A stretch of DNA of 64,000 nt from NCBI GenBank assembly GCA_934045075.1, contig OW203732.1:12006201-12070200 (forward strand). Direction: 5' to 3'. Shown one piece after another: positions 52,568 through 63,009 of the stretch. A program made the translations under genes and the position numbers. The first letter of the stretch is position 1, and every line of letters starts with the position of its first letter. This DNA is from Yponomeuta sedellus. Taxonomy: Eukaryota; Arthropoda; Insecta; Lepidoptera; Yponomeutidae. The notes below the pieces were generated by a model, which ran no database searches, was not told the origin of the DNA, and saw only the letters and a list, made by a program, of their open reading frames with translations.

Positions 52568-53331
52568 TTGCAAGATCCAAATTTCAAAAAAAAAAGGTAA
52601 TCTGTTGGAGCAAGGTCCGGAGAGTATCAGAAGTCTTAGATATTCCAATTAAAGCTCCTCTTATTTGGTAGCCGTCTGTTGTGCAGTGTGTGGTCTAGCG
52701 TTGTCCTGAAGCAGCAGTATCCTAGAGCAATTGACTAGCCTCGGTTGTTTAGCAGCTAGCTCAACCCTCACGCAGTTGCTGACAATATGACTCAGACATC
52801 TGCCCTGATCGTCTGGACAGATTTAAGAAAGCGGCAGTGAACGACACCGGCCTAGTCCACCAAACTCTCACAAGTACCTTTTTTGAGCTAATTTTCGCTA
52901 GGGGCATGATTAGTCTAGTTTGCCAGGGTTCAGCCATTGCGAAGAGTGCTTCCGATTACCATACAGGATTATCGTTACCTTTTCGTCAGAGGTAACGATT
53001 CGATTTAAAATTCCTTCATTATTGTGACGGTTACGTAATGTAGCAGCAGTCGATGATGTGAGGTACCTACCCACCTTTCAATCTTTTTCACCTTCCAAAA
53101 TTACTTCAAGTGGATTAAAACAGTTTTACTACTAACATCGCAGCCTGCAGCGGCTCGGACGTGTCTTTGAGATGGACCGGCTTCCACAATAGCCGTCAAT
53201 TCTTCATTATCAACTTTGGTACGGCCGTCCACGGGGCTTGTTCTGCAGGTAAAAATTTCTGGAACGAAAATATTGGACTCAAAAACCCACTCTGTTTTCT
53301 TTTGCGACACCGCCGCTATACATATTACAAC

Positions 53332-53533
53332 TGTGGCGAGCACATGTCAACTCTGCGCGCGCACTACAAAACTCTAACATTCCTGCATCGCGCAATCAAA
53401 GTGTTTCAATGACATACCATAAATATAACGTCCGACAAACAATAGTCGGACCGGCCGTCCACAGGCATACGATCTGCCTGGCGGGAAATTTCCCTTTATA
53501 GTGGAAGAGCACGATCACCCGCTCTTCCCTATA
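53332..53533 (+). repeat. 5' LTR of the miniature element
   Basis: TGTGGCGAGC to CTCTTCCCTATA. Has CACAGGCATACG where the 3' LTR has CCCAGGCATACG. Confidence 0.88.
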
Positions 53534-53938
53534 GTGGTGACCCCTGACAGAACATTGTCAACCTTCCTTCGCTCTCGCAGCACTCCACATACATTAGTCT
53601 CAAAGCAAGGCCAGCAATCTTCCTTCTCACTTCATCAGTTCCACTACAGTCAACGCACCGACTACTGGGACTGATGGTGATCTTCCCTCAACCCCTCGGC
53701 ACGGCAGCCACACAGCAACAGCATACGTTGCCAGTGGTACAGCAGCCTTAACCGGTTCCTACCACATGCGCGGTCTCCATGGTACTGTCGCCGGTGAAGA
53801 GACTGTTAGCCGCCGAACACCCTCAACCGCTAGTCGACTCACAGACTCAGCGTCACCTGGCACTTGCAGGCCTTAGAGCACGGACTTCGATTCCTGTCAG
53901 ACCTAGCTAAGCGTAGCTACGGTCTTGAAGGGGAGTGA

Positions 53939-54140
53939 TGTGGCGAGCACATGTCAACTCTGCGCGCGCACTACAAAACTCTAATATTCCCGCATCGCGC
54001 AATCAAAGTGTTTCAATGACATACCATAAATATAACGTCCGACAAACAATAGTCGGACCGGCCGTCCCCAGGCATACGATCTGCCTGGCGGGAAATTTCC
54101 CTTTATAGTGGAAGAGCACGATCACCCGCTCTTCCCTATA
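53939..54140 (+). repeat. 3' LTR of the miniature element
   Basis: Same ends and length as the 5' LTR; closest match to the solo LTR at 7455 in its CCCAGGC variant. Confidence 0.88.
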
Positions 54141-54221
54141 CAACCTTCGCGCCGTTTCTGCAGCAGCTGTGCCACGGTGGAACGTGGTATTTCAACATCT
54201 CCATTGTGCGAGACGCTAAAG

Positions 54222-55648
54222 AATAGTATATTTCATTACAAGTGCGGAAAGGCTGTCATTGCAAAGAGTTCCGACAAATGTCTACCCGAGCCGAGGCGCA
54301 GCCGAAGGCGAGGGTTGACAGTCGGAACAAGTTGCAATGACGGTTCCGCATGACTATTTTTATTACAGTTGCGAAAAAAATAAGCAATCTAATAAAGAAA
54401 AAATATTTGGAAAATGGCGCCAACCGTAACAGAATATAAGCAGAGATTTTTTTTTCTTCACCCATTCTGGTAGGCAAAGGGAACTATGCCCATACAGCTA
54501 GTCTTCAGTAGGATTTTTTTATTGATAAGTATGAAATGAAAATGAAATTAAATGAGATGAAAAGAAATGAAACCTAACTTAACTCATTCAATCAAATCAA
54601 TAAATCTGACATTAAAACAAATTAGTAGCTCATAAAAACTTAAATCTGATTTAATTTAGTAAGAACTTCACGGTTGGTTTTTCTTTTTAATAGACATTAT
54701 TTTGACAGTTGGGAAAGAAAACGCACGAGTGCGGGAAAGGTAAAAAAAAGCACGCGTGTGTAATAGCCCACATCCCGCACGCTATACGTCCCTGTAATAC
54801 GCCACTTTTTGAGCAACTGTATTAGAATAGTATATTTCATTACAAGTGCGGAAAGGCTGTCATTGCAAAGAGTTCCGATAAAATGTCGACCCGAGTCGAG
54901 GCGCAGCCGAAGGCGAGGGTTGACAGTCGGAACAAGTTGCAATGACGGTTCCGCACGTGTACTGACTGAACGACTATTTTTAATACAGTTGCGAAAAGAA
55001 TAAGCAATTTAATAAAGAAAGATTATTTGGAAAATGGCGCCAACCGTAAAAAAATTAAGCAGAGATTTTTTTTCTTCACCCATTCTGGTAGTTAAAGGGA
55101 ACTATGCCCATACAGCCAATCTTCAGTAGGATTTTTTATTGATATGAAATGAAAATTAAATTGAGATGAAATGAAATGAAACCTAACCTAACTCATTCAA
55201 TCAAATCATTAAATCTGATATTGAAACAAATTAGTAGCTTCTTTTTAGACATATACGTATTTGCATGAATTATAAAAACTTCTATAATTTTTTTAGTAGG
55301 AACTACATGGTTGGTTTTTCTTTTTAATAGACATTATTTTGACAGTTGGGAAAAAGAACGCACGAGTTCGGGAAAAGTAAAAAAAAATCACGAGTATGTA
55401 CAGTCTATTTATTCTTGCTTGTCCAATTTAGTAAACAAGATCCTACCCTTAAACTGTGACTTTTGAGTCCAAAACTGCCATATTTCCATAAATGAAGTAA
55501 CCTGGAACAGTCTTTTAGATAACACGCTGCCAATTTTATAAACATAGTTCATGGCAGTTCATGAATTTGCGAGAACATGTCTAGTTTAGGCATCTAATCG
55601 ACGCTATACGTCCCTGGAATACGCCACTTTTTGATCAACTGGACTTAT
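54222..55648 (+). repeat. 600-bp repeat in tandem (two copies)
   Basis: Copy 1 is 54222-54825, copy 2 54826-55648. Both run from AATAGTATATTTCATTACAAG to CCACTTTTTGA and share GGAAAATGGCGCCAACCG. Copy 2 carries an extra piece at about 55385-55605. A third, inverted copy is at 37258-37803. Confidence 0.82.
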
Positions 55649-56005
55649 TAAAAAAAAACAAATTAACAAAAAAACAAATGTAGGACTGTTTTCGAAACTC
55701 AAATGGACCAGCTAAATATATTTATAAATTTGAATTTAGGTAGGTAGGTATTCTTAACCAAAGACGAGATATTTCAGATGCAAGTCAATTTCATATTATT
55801 ATGTAAGGACCTAATATAACAGTTATTACCATGGAAACAAAAAAAAAAGTCCAGGTCTTGGATGTTTACATGTTTGTGATGTCGTTGTTTCTGGTTCCCA
55901 CGACACAGGTTATCCTAGTGTGGGGCCAGAAGCAATGTATGTGCCAGTATGTAAAATGTAATGTTAATGTTATTATTTTCTAATCTTAATTTTTAATTTT
56001 AATTT
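55649..56005. other. Intergenic sequence with SINE fragment
   Basis: 55845-55960 is a body fragment of the second SINE family (CCAGGTCTTGGATGTTTACA, GTGTGGGGCCAGAAGC). The rest is unrecognised. Confidence 0.55.
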
Positions 56006-56015
56006 AATTTTCTAA

Positions 56016-56395
56016 GCACGGATAGCCAGAGGTTGCGGGTTCGAATCCCGGCATGGGTGAAATTTTTAGCCCCTAAATAGGTTTTTAAATTTGTTCCTTA
56101 GCACGGGTTTGTGCATTAAAAATAAAAATAGTATAATCATGTGGGTTCAGTGATATCGTTCCGATGTTAAACCTAACTGCAAAGTAGGTAGTCGGGGCTA
56201 TAAGTAATGCAATTTGCTTAAGTCAGATGTCGCTGCCTGTACGTAATACAGAGAATAGTGTAAAGAGGTTCGAAATTTCACTGCTGCCGTGAGTCGCCCA
56301 TTGGCTCAATTGGTAGAGCGCTGGCACGGATAGCCAGAGGTTGCGGGTTCGAATCCCGGCATGGATGAAATTTTTAGCCTCTAAATAGGTTTTTA
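56016..56395 (+). repeat. tRNA-like repeat, 1.2 units, with 10-bp target duplication
   Basis: Flanked by AATTTTCTAA (56006-56015 and 56396-56405). It starts in mid tRNA-like block, runs through one 309-bp period into a complete block at 56295-56365, and ends at ATAGGTTTTTAA. A multimer was therefore copied. Confidence 0.88.
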
Positions 56396-56405
56396 AATTT
56401 TCTAA

Positions 56406-58710
56406 TCTGTCACACACAAACATAACCGTTGCTAAGCATTGCGGTCAAGTGAAAAATGTTTGCGTAAGCCCTAAACTATTCATGTGAAGCTGGCGAGGAG
56501 AACCGATCTTGTTTAAGTTTTGGAACAATGTTGTTTTATCTGCTGTTACAACATTGGTAGCTTATCAAACATGTTTTTATTCGCATCCGTCCGTCCTCGG
56601 GTGCGCCAACCTTAAGGGGTTCCATGAGGTAAATACACCAGTGCGCCGTCATTGGAAAAAAACCTATCTGATATTTACAATTCGTTTTTATAAAATGTGA
56701 TTTTATATTCTTTATTATAGACCCAAGCTATAGGACTGGCGCGAGCGCAAACATGGCAACAGACATGGCATCGGAATAGATCAGATATAAAATAGTATAC
56801 GAGATTGAAGGACTCCTACATGGTGCGTCATAGGTCGTACCTTTTAGTATGTGGGTGATCCCCCACACAGGACAATTAAAATTTCGACTCTATTTCTAGT
56901 CAGGTTTTGATCGAAAGAATTAAATATCGCTTGCGCCTAAGATTAAAATCCTAGGAATTCTCATAATATTGATGGTTTAATATGATAATTCGTTATACAT
57001 GTATCAAAGTCAATTAACACACATATCGACAACTTGATGTGCTGTCGACTGCATTATTAAACGCACGGGCTTTTCACTTCATACGTTGTTAATTCTATAG
57101 AAATCTCGCAAAAACAAATAGTACCGTAACACCTCACTAGATGACGCATAATGTCAGGTTTAGTGTAGATGGCAATATTTCTTTATTTTTTTAAACTGGT
57201 AACTATAAAAGAAAGTTATGCATAGCAGTTCATTTCACTTAAATATTTTATTAAAAATAAAGTATAAACACAAAGTCGTCTATACATAATAAAAAATCAA
57301 GTCGATTTATAGTTAAATTAAATGATTTCGGGCGAATTCCGGACCATTCAAGTAATTTAAGATGTTGAAAAATTAACAAATCATTACATTAAATTATTAT
57401 GTTGCTTGTTCTTGGACGAAACGAAACGTAAGCCACCATGTTTATTTACACCGGCATTTTAATTTATTACCACAGTTTATTACTTCCGTTTACTTTCTTG
57501 TGACGTGAATGTGCTCTTTAATGTTTTCGTGGATTTTACAACAATAACCCCAGCTTTTCCCCCGGATTTCGATGATTCTTTCTTTTGCTGACCATTGCGC
57601 CCGTATTTGGATGTTGAGTTTAAGCCTCTGGTTACTATTATTGTTGACTTGCAAAATGAGTTTCTTGATAGACAATACTAGGTACCTACTGAACAGTGTA
57701 GTTATATGGTTATATAAAATTATCTAACTTTGCACTTGTATAGTTTCGTAACTCCTCACTAGATGTCGTTAGATTATATGGAGAGCTGATGCCTCTATCT
57801 CAGTATTAATAATGTACTCTATGATTAAACGTGCTGACTATGAAGTCATCAATAAATACAACGTAAACTTTAATTCTTACGGGCAGTACGCGGCACTGGG
57901 GCCATCTAGCGGCACAAGTAAAGTGGAGTGGATCTGAGCAATGATTACTTAGTTCTACTCAACGATATTCAATCGAATTGGATACGATTCGTAATTGCAG
58001 ATTCACAGCCCTTGCCTGTTTTCGTTGCATACGGTGTTGGCAGGTGACCCTCGATTAACGAACTGAAGGACGTGTAACGTCCAAAAAATATCAGTATCAG
58101 CTGTGTAAATATATTTGAATGCCGAAGGTTTTACTAAATGAAATAGGTAGCTAATTTGTTTCGCGACATCGGAGTTTTCCCCGAAGTAAAAGCCATATGT
58201 ATTGACGCGAAGAATCCTCAATTGTCAGATGTAAGTAGGTATAATATGAAGTACGTTACACTCTATAAAGACAGGTAGAGATAGAGATATTGTACATAAA
58301 AAAGGAAATTAAACCGATATTTCTTCACCTAAAAGTACAGCCACCGTCTGTACTTTTAGGTGAAGAAATATCCGTGCCCGTATCCCTTATCGCTAAAAGT
58401 ATACAGTAGCGTAAAATTAGCTTATAAATTGAACCCTAATATGTATGACAGATGTATATGTATCTCGCAGTGCGATCAGATTGACGCTACGTCTGGCGGC
58501 GGCGACCACACCGTTGTCCGCTGAAAATTAGCTCCACAGTGGTACTATAGACGAACGTACTTCGTTATCAATATCTATAAGTATCGGATACTAACCGAGA
58601 CTAACTCTCTGTCGGGCTGTGTGTATTATGTGCGAAAGTTGTAATAGGTACGCACCCTATTGAAAAACAATGCATGTGCACTGAAAATTTATTACAAAGA
58701 ACGCGAAATC
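56406..58710. other. Intergenic and 5' region of the 58711 gene
   Basis: No coding exon recognised. Short minus-strand frames at 57490-57675 and 58003-58221 have no domain that I know. A perfect hairpin lies at 58316-58372. 58450-58710 may hold the 5' UTR and promoter of the next gene. Confidence 0.4.
58316..58372. repeat. Perfect hairpin, 25-bp arms, 7-base loop
   Basis: Arms 58316-58340 and 58348-58372, loop CCACCGT. Size is near that of a short pre-miRNA, but perfect pairing points rather to a young foldback. Confidence 0.8.
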
Positions 58711-58923
58711 ATGGCGCTAAGTGTGTTCGGAAAACGAGTGATTTCTAGAAATAACCTTGTTGTAGTTATCGGTGCTACGTTCATGTTTTTATTTGTGTAC
58801 AGTGAATTGTATGAAGTGTTTAATCTCAGTATGGACGATGCAGACGTAACGGACGGTTTTGATGATATCTATCGTATTTTTTCACATGAGGCTATTGTCG
58901 ATTGGTATCTAGAAAAAAGAAAG
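58711..58923 (+). CDS. Exon 1 of the fucosyltransferase-like gene
   Basis: Encodes the cytosolic tail, membrane anchor and first part of the stem, ending WYLEKRK at phase 0. An in-frame extension upstream begins only with TTG, so the ATG at 58711 is preferred. Confidence 0.6.
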
Positions 58924-61243
58924 GTTAGTGGTTTAAGATATTAATTGAGATTGATGAAAGAAATATTTCTTAAATTTTCACTCGAGTAAGTGAAGAGAAA
59001 AATCTCGTAAAAGGTTCGGATTTAGGTACTACCAACTGTAAGTTTTTAAATATTAGAAGAAATTTTTATAAGATGACTGTTTATATTTTCTATACCTAGG
59101 TGCGTAAAACTATAGAGCAGTTTATTTATATTAAGATCATAAGTTAGTGGGAGACATGAATTTTAAAGTACATTAAAATATGCCGACGACCCCCCTGCGC
59201 AACACAGTTGAAAGAGTAGTCAGTTCTACGGTTTTCAAACATTGTGGTATGGATGACGAGAACACTCGGGGTAGTTTCCCAAACGCTGCCCAGCCCCAGC
59301 TCCCAGCCGGTCCTTCCTCTTGGCCTGCTTCTAGAAATCGTTTTTACCGAACTGCAAAATCTGCCAGTGGTAAGTGTATTAAGAAAAGATTTCGAGTAGG
59401 TGACCATTGTACAACGACCGGCATTTGATAACCGACAATAACTTTTGAGCCACTATAACTATGTATGACTGACTTTGATTGTGACTTTTGATTTGTTTAT
59501 AGACAAACTTGACCTATTATTTCTGTACTGTGTTTTTAAAATAAAGTTGTCCTTAGCACGAGTTAGTGCAACAAAAATAATACCTATAGTCTAGTACTGT
59601 ATGTTAGGGTAAAGGTAATGAAAATATTTGTTTGCTTTTTTAGCCTACATCCGCATTCGGATGTTGTATACAATGTATTTGTAACTTGTACCGACATGTG
59701 GTCTGACCTCAGAACAAATTGTTCTGAGGGTCTTACAGACACTTCGAAAAGTCGAAATATGTCAGCAGCGTATCAGCGTGTGTAAAGAGAAGGGGTCCCT
59801 CAAATATTATTAAATGCGGAATGCCTCCCCACCTCCCCATCTCCCCACGACAACAAAATAAATACGGTGGGGTTGAGAATTTTCTGAAAATTTATTGGCC
59901 GAACGAAATAGTCCATATCGTCTAGCAAAATAATGAAATAACCGTACGTTGTGTTGTTAATTGATAAAGACCAATAAATCAAAGATAACGTATCAAATAA
60001 TAGGTAATCCGCGATTAAATTAACCGTACACATAATCAGTCTAAAATGAAGAAAAAATGCAATTTAGCTTCGGTCAGTAATCGTAAATTCCATAGGGAAA
60101 CCAGCATCTACTCGATTATCCTCAATTTTTGCGACTAGCGAGAGAGTGAGCACTGCAATCCTTCTACAACTGAACAGATTTATTCTCCTTTGCAAATGCG
60201 TGCAGAATAAATACGACGACTTTTCAATAAAATCCTTAGAGTATATACCTAAGTATATACCTAAGATTTTTATTACAATAGCGTATTGCTTGCGCAAATA
60301 CTTTTACAAGAAGAGAAAACAAAAGACGATTTATTTCTAAAAGAATAAGTTTTAAGTAGCAATGAGGTTGCATACTTTTTGACAGGCGCAAACACCTATG
60401 CATGTCAATATGTCAATGCAATACGCCAGAGAGAAGCGTCAATGCGTCAAAGCGGCATGCGCCAGCCAGAATAACAATAATAATAGTAATAATAATATGT
60501 AGCACGTACAATTAAATTATCACATCGCACTAATATCATAAAGGCTAAAGTTTGTGAGTGTGCATGTTTGTTACTTCATCACGTCTACGGCAGGGCACAG
60601 GGCTTCTCTCAGAGAGAGAGAGAGAGAGTATGGGTTTAATAACCTCGCGTGCCCACCGCGGATTGGAAATTTCAAGAGCTGAATTCGAACACATCGGTCA
60701 CTCAGTTATCCTCACCTCATGCTACTAAAACTTCACAAATGTACATAACTTAGAAAACAAAGTCATTGGTATATGCCTGCTCTGGGAATCGACCTGGGTC
60801 TCTCGCTTTTGAGTCCATTGTTTTACCCACTGGGCTACCACCGATACAACTATATCAAAAAATACCAGCCAGGGACTCATCAGACCCAAAAGTTCTCATG
60901 ACGCAAACAAACAATGTACTTTATTCAAAATACTTATTGAACGTTACAAATAAACGCTAGCACCGTTCCCCCGCTGCACGGCCAGGGAAATACTTTGACC
61001 GCTTTCCGTAACGAAAACACTATTTTCTCTATAAGTACCTAATATTTACCTTTTATGTTGCAGGTATTAAATACATCAAATCTAGGCTCAATATTATTTA
61101 AGAACGAAGTGTACGATCGAAGCATGTTGGAAGACAGGGAGCCTCGGAATTATACAGTCCTAATTTGGAAGTTCTACGATGACTTAGCGAGAAGACATCT
61201 GTATAATTACAAATCTGAAATGTCAGTGCCCCTCGTTATCTGA
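58711..61243 (+). CDS. Type II membrane protein, probable alpha-1,3-fucosyltransferase N-terminus (partial)
   Basis: Exon 58711-58923 (71 codons, ATG with GAAATCATGG context, donor GTTAGT) joins in phase to exon 61064-61243 (acceptor TGTTGCAG). A short basic N-terminus is followed by one hydrophobic segment (NLVVVIGATFMFLFVYS, residues 15-31) and a luminal stem, the layout of a Golgi glycosyltransferase. Exon 2 carries LFKNEVYDRSMLEDREPRNY then TVLIWKFYDDLARRHL, which I recall from the start of the GT10 domain of insect FucTC-like enzymes, which add fucose to N-glycan cores. The stop TGA at 61241-61243 would leave only 130 residues; more likely the exon splices at a GTCAGT after 61221 and continues off the window, or the copy is truncated. 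Confidence 0.5.
58924..61063. other. Intron of the fucosyltransferase-like gene
   Basis: Holds a tail fragment of the tRNA-like repeat (59535-59580), a CCTCAGAACAA palindrome (59707-59729), an AG microsatellite (60615-60640) and the SINE-like repeat at 60595-60850. An open frame at 59180-59428 is not supported. Confidence 0.5.
60595..60850 (+). repeat. SINE-like repeat with (AG)n
   Basis: Longest copy here of the CGCGTGCCCACCGCGGA family, ending in a tRNA-like TGGGAATCGACCTGGGTCTC and TTACCCACTGGGCTACCACC. An AG tract has expanded at 60615-60640. Confidence 0.6.
61064..61243 (+). CDS. Exon 2 of the fucosyltransferase-like gene
   Basis: Good acceptor, phase 0. Contains an N-glycosylation-like NYT just before VLIWK. 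The end is uncertain (splice near 61221 or stop at 61241). Confidence 0.55.
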   Translation, partial: VLNTSNLGSILFKNEVYDRSMLEDREPRNYTVLIWKFYDDLARRHLYNYKSEMSVPLVI

Positions 61244-61404
61244 AGCCAGTATCTTTAGTCCATTTGTTTAGGTAATTAAAAAAATGTAAACAATCTTGAA
61301 GGCGACTAAGGACACAAACCGGAGGGGTGGGCAGCAGCGCCCCCTGCAGTACAATTCCACCAAACTACGATCCCCAACCCGCAAGCCCAGCGTGGAGATT
61401 ATGG

Positions 61405-61500
61405 GCATTACCCCCTATGATAGCACAACGTGGCGCTCTTTAGGGGAGGGCTATGTCCAACAGTGGACTAGTATAGCCTGACGACGACGACGACAACGAC
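61405..61500 (+). mobile_element. RTE-like LINE 3' end
   Basis: Almost the same as 32750-32822 (GGGGAGGGCTATGTCCA, CAGTGGACTAGTATAGCC) and ends in GACGACGACGAC. Confidence 0.6.
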
Positions 61501-61509
61501 GAAACAATT

Positions 61510-62400
61510 TTGATACGCTTTTTCATTGATAGACACTTCAAAATCTTTACACTTTGCCAATACAATGGGAAATTTAAAGTAGTTTCATGAAAATTTTATA
61601 AAAATATAAATATCCTTATTTATAAAGTGTAAATGTCAATAAAAGACATCAGGATTTCTTACATTTTTTTATTACCTAAACAAATGGACTAAACATAATT
61701 ATATTTAATTTTGTTCAGCTTTTGTCTAAATACCTATGTGTAAAATATAAACCAATAGGAATCGTTAAGGCGCTACGCGGTGCTAACTAGCGCCGCCAAT
61801 GGAATAAAAATCATAACTTGTTTTCATAATACGATTGTATCTAAAAGTGAATACGAGAAATATTAACAACTGTGACAACCATTTTTAGAACTTGGAGGTG
61901 CTAAAATTAGTTGTCACAGCCTAGAACCTAGGATCAAGAATCTAGGACTTCAATTGATTTCAGCTGAAAACGGCCGTTTTCAAGATTGATGATGTTCACT
62001 TTTCCAAATACGCTTTATAAAAGAAGATTATAATATGATTTCACGGGTAGAGTCTAGTTGGTGCCTGGGACATGATTTTATAGTGGTGTAGGCTTGCCTA
62101 GCACCTATACCATACTGACAGCTTAGTGGGCCTAGCCCACAGGAAAGACGTGCGGAGCCAACCAAGTCGCGGGTTTCCTCACGATGTTAGCGTGTGGTAT
62201 TGCGACAACAAGTTCGCAAATGTACGTAACATTGAAATTAAACAAAGTCAATGGTTCACGCACTGGGAATTGAAACTATAGCACTACAGCATCCGGGCGG
62301 TCCCTTCACCCATCTATACCTAAGCCAAATTCGATAGGCTATAGAGGTAAACAAACCAATTTAGGGTATATCACAACTCACGTTTTACAAATCTTCTATT
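61510..62400. repeat. AT-rich sequence with decayed SINE-like fragments
   Basis: 62040-62290 repeats, in mixed order, words of the fragments at 51960-52345 (GACATGATTTTATAG, TCACGATGTTAGCGTGTGG). The rest is unrecognised. Confidence 0.45.
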
Positions 62401-62476
62401 ACACTATTTTTATTTTTAATGCACTAACCCGTGCTAAGGAACAAATTTAAAATTTTTAGCCTCTAAATAGGTTTTT
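62401..62476 (+). repeat. Mini foldback tRNA-like copy with 12-bp target duplication
   Basis: Flanked by AAATCTTCTATT (62389-62400 and 62477-62488). Only the reverse tail (ACACTATTTTTATTTTTAAT onward) and the forward CTCTAAATAGG end remain; the tRNA-like block is missing. Confidence 0.88.
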
Positions 62477-62795
62477 AAATCTTCTATTGTTTACATGATT
62501 ATAGCCTTTTACTTGCAAACTATTTATTAACAATTCCTATTGCAGCATATTTAACTAGAATCACTCAAATAACATGCATATTACCTTGTTATTTCGAAAA
62601 ACTATAAAAAAAATTGACATTAATTTTACGCGACAGCCCTACAGAAAAATAAACATGGATGAAATTCAGGTGTGAAAAACATTTTGGGAAATTTAGTTTA
62701 TGCCACCAAGTGAAGTTTAGTCGTTTGTCAATACGTGTATATGGCATAAGTATATAGCATATATGTGTGACAAAATGGCACAAGGCAAAGATATA

Positions 62796-63009
62796 GATGT
62801 GCTTAGATTGCCCCCATATCATCGTGAATTAAATCCGATAGAAATCATACTTTTTAAATGGCCGAACTAAATAAAGGTTCTGTTAGATGAGGCAATAAGT
62901 AAAATTACTCCAGCAGCATGGCAACGTTGTGTTGAACACGTATTTAAAAAAGAGAAGAAAACGCCGAATTTGATGGTGTAATGGATAATGTCATTGATGA
63001 ATTTAAATT
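62796..63009 (+). pseudogene. Tc1/IS630-type transposase C-terminal fragment
   Basis: VLRLPPYHRELNPIE is the motif around the last catalytic acid of DDE transposases of this group. A stop follows at WPN, and later pieces (DEAISKITPAAWQRCVEHV) fit the same family in another frame. Nothing recognisable upstream. Confidence 0.7.

Larger units (their letters stand above)
53332..54140 (+). mobile_element. Miniature LTR retrotransposon (TRIM-like)
   Basis: Two 202-bp LTRs (53332-53533 and 53939-54140), a 405-bp noncoding middle, target duplication CAAC (53328-53331 and 54141-54144). Primer site TGGTGACCCC at 53535 fits the 3' end of tRNA-Trp plus CCA, as in CsRn1/Kabuki-type Ty3 elements by memory. 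Purine tract GAAGGGGAGTGA (53927-53938) directly precedes the 3' LTR. It must borrow enzymes from an autonomous relative. The LTRs differ at a few positions, so the insertion is not new. Confidence 0.88.
52620..54240 (-). pseudogene. Mariner-type transposase remnant, split by an LTR element
   Basis: On the minus strand: a short N-terminal piece (54145-54230), the LTR element, then NEELTAIVEAGPSQ and KTVLIHLK (helix-turn-helix linker region, 53100-53240) and, after decayed sequence, LLLQDNARPHTAQQTATK at 52665-52720. DNARPH carries a catalytic Asp of mariner transposases. Stops and frameshifts throughout. Confidence 0.78.

Noticed and set aside
59180..59428. 82-codon frame in the fucosyltransferase intron and its antisense partner
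   Set aside because: Overlapping frames on both strands, no splice support, no known domain; a decayed repeat is more likely.
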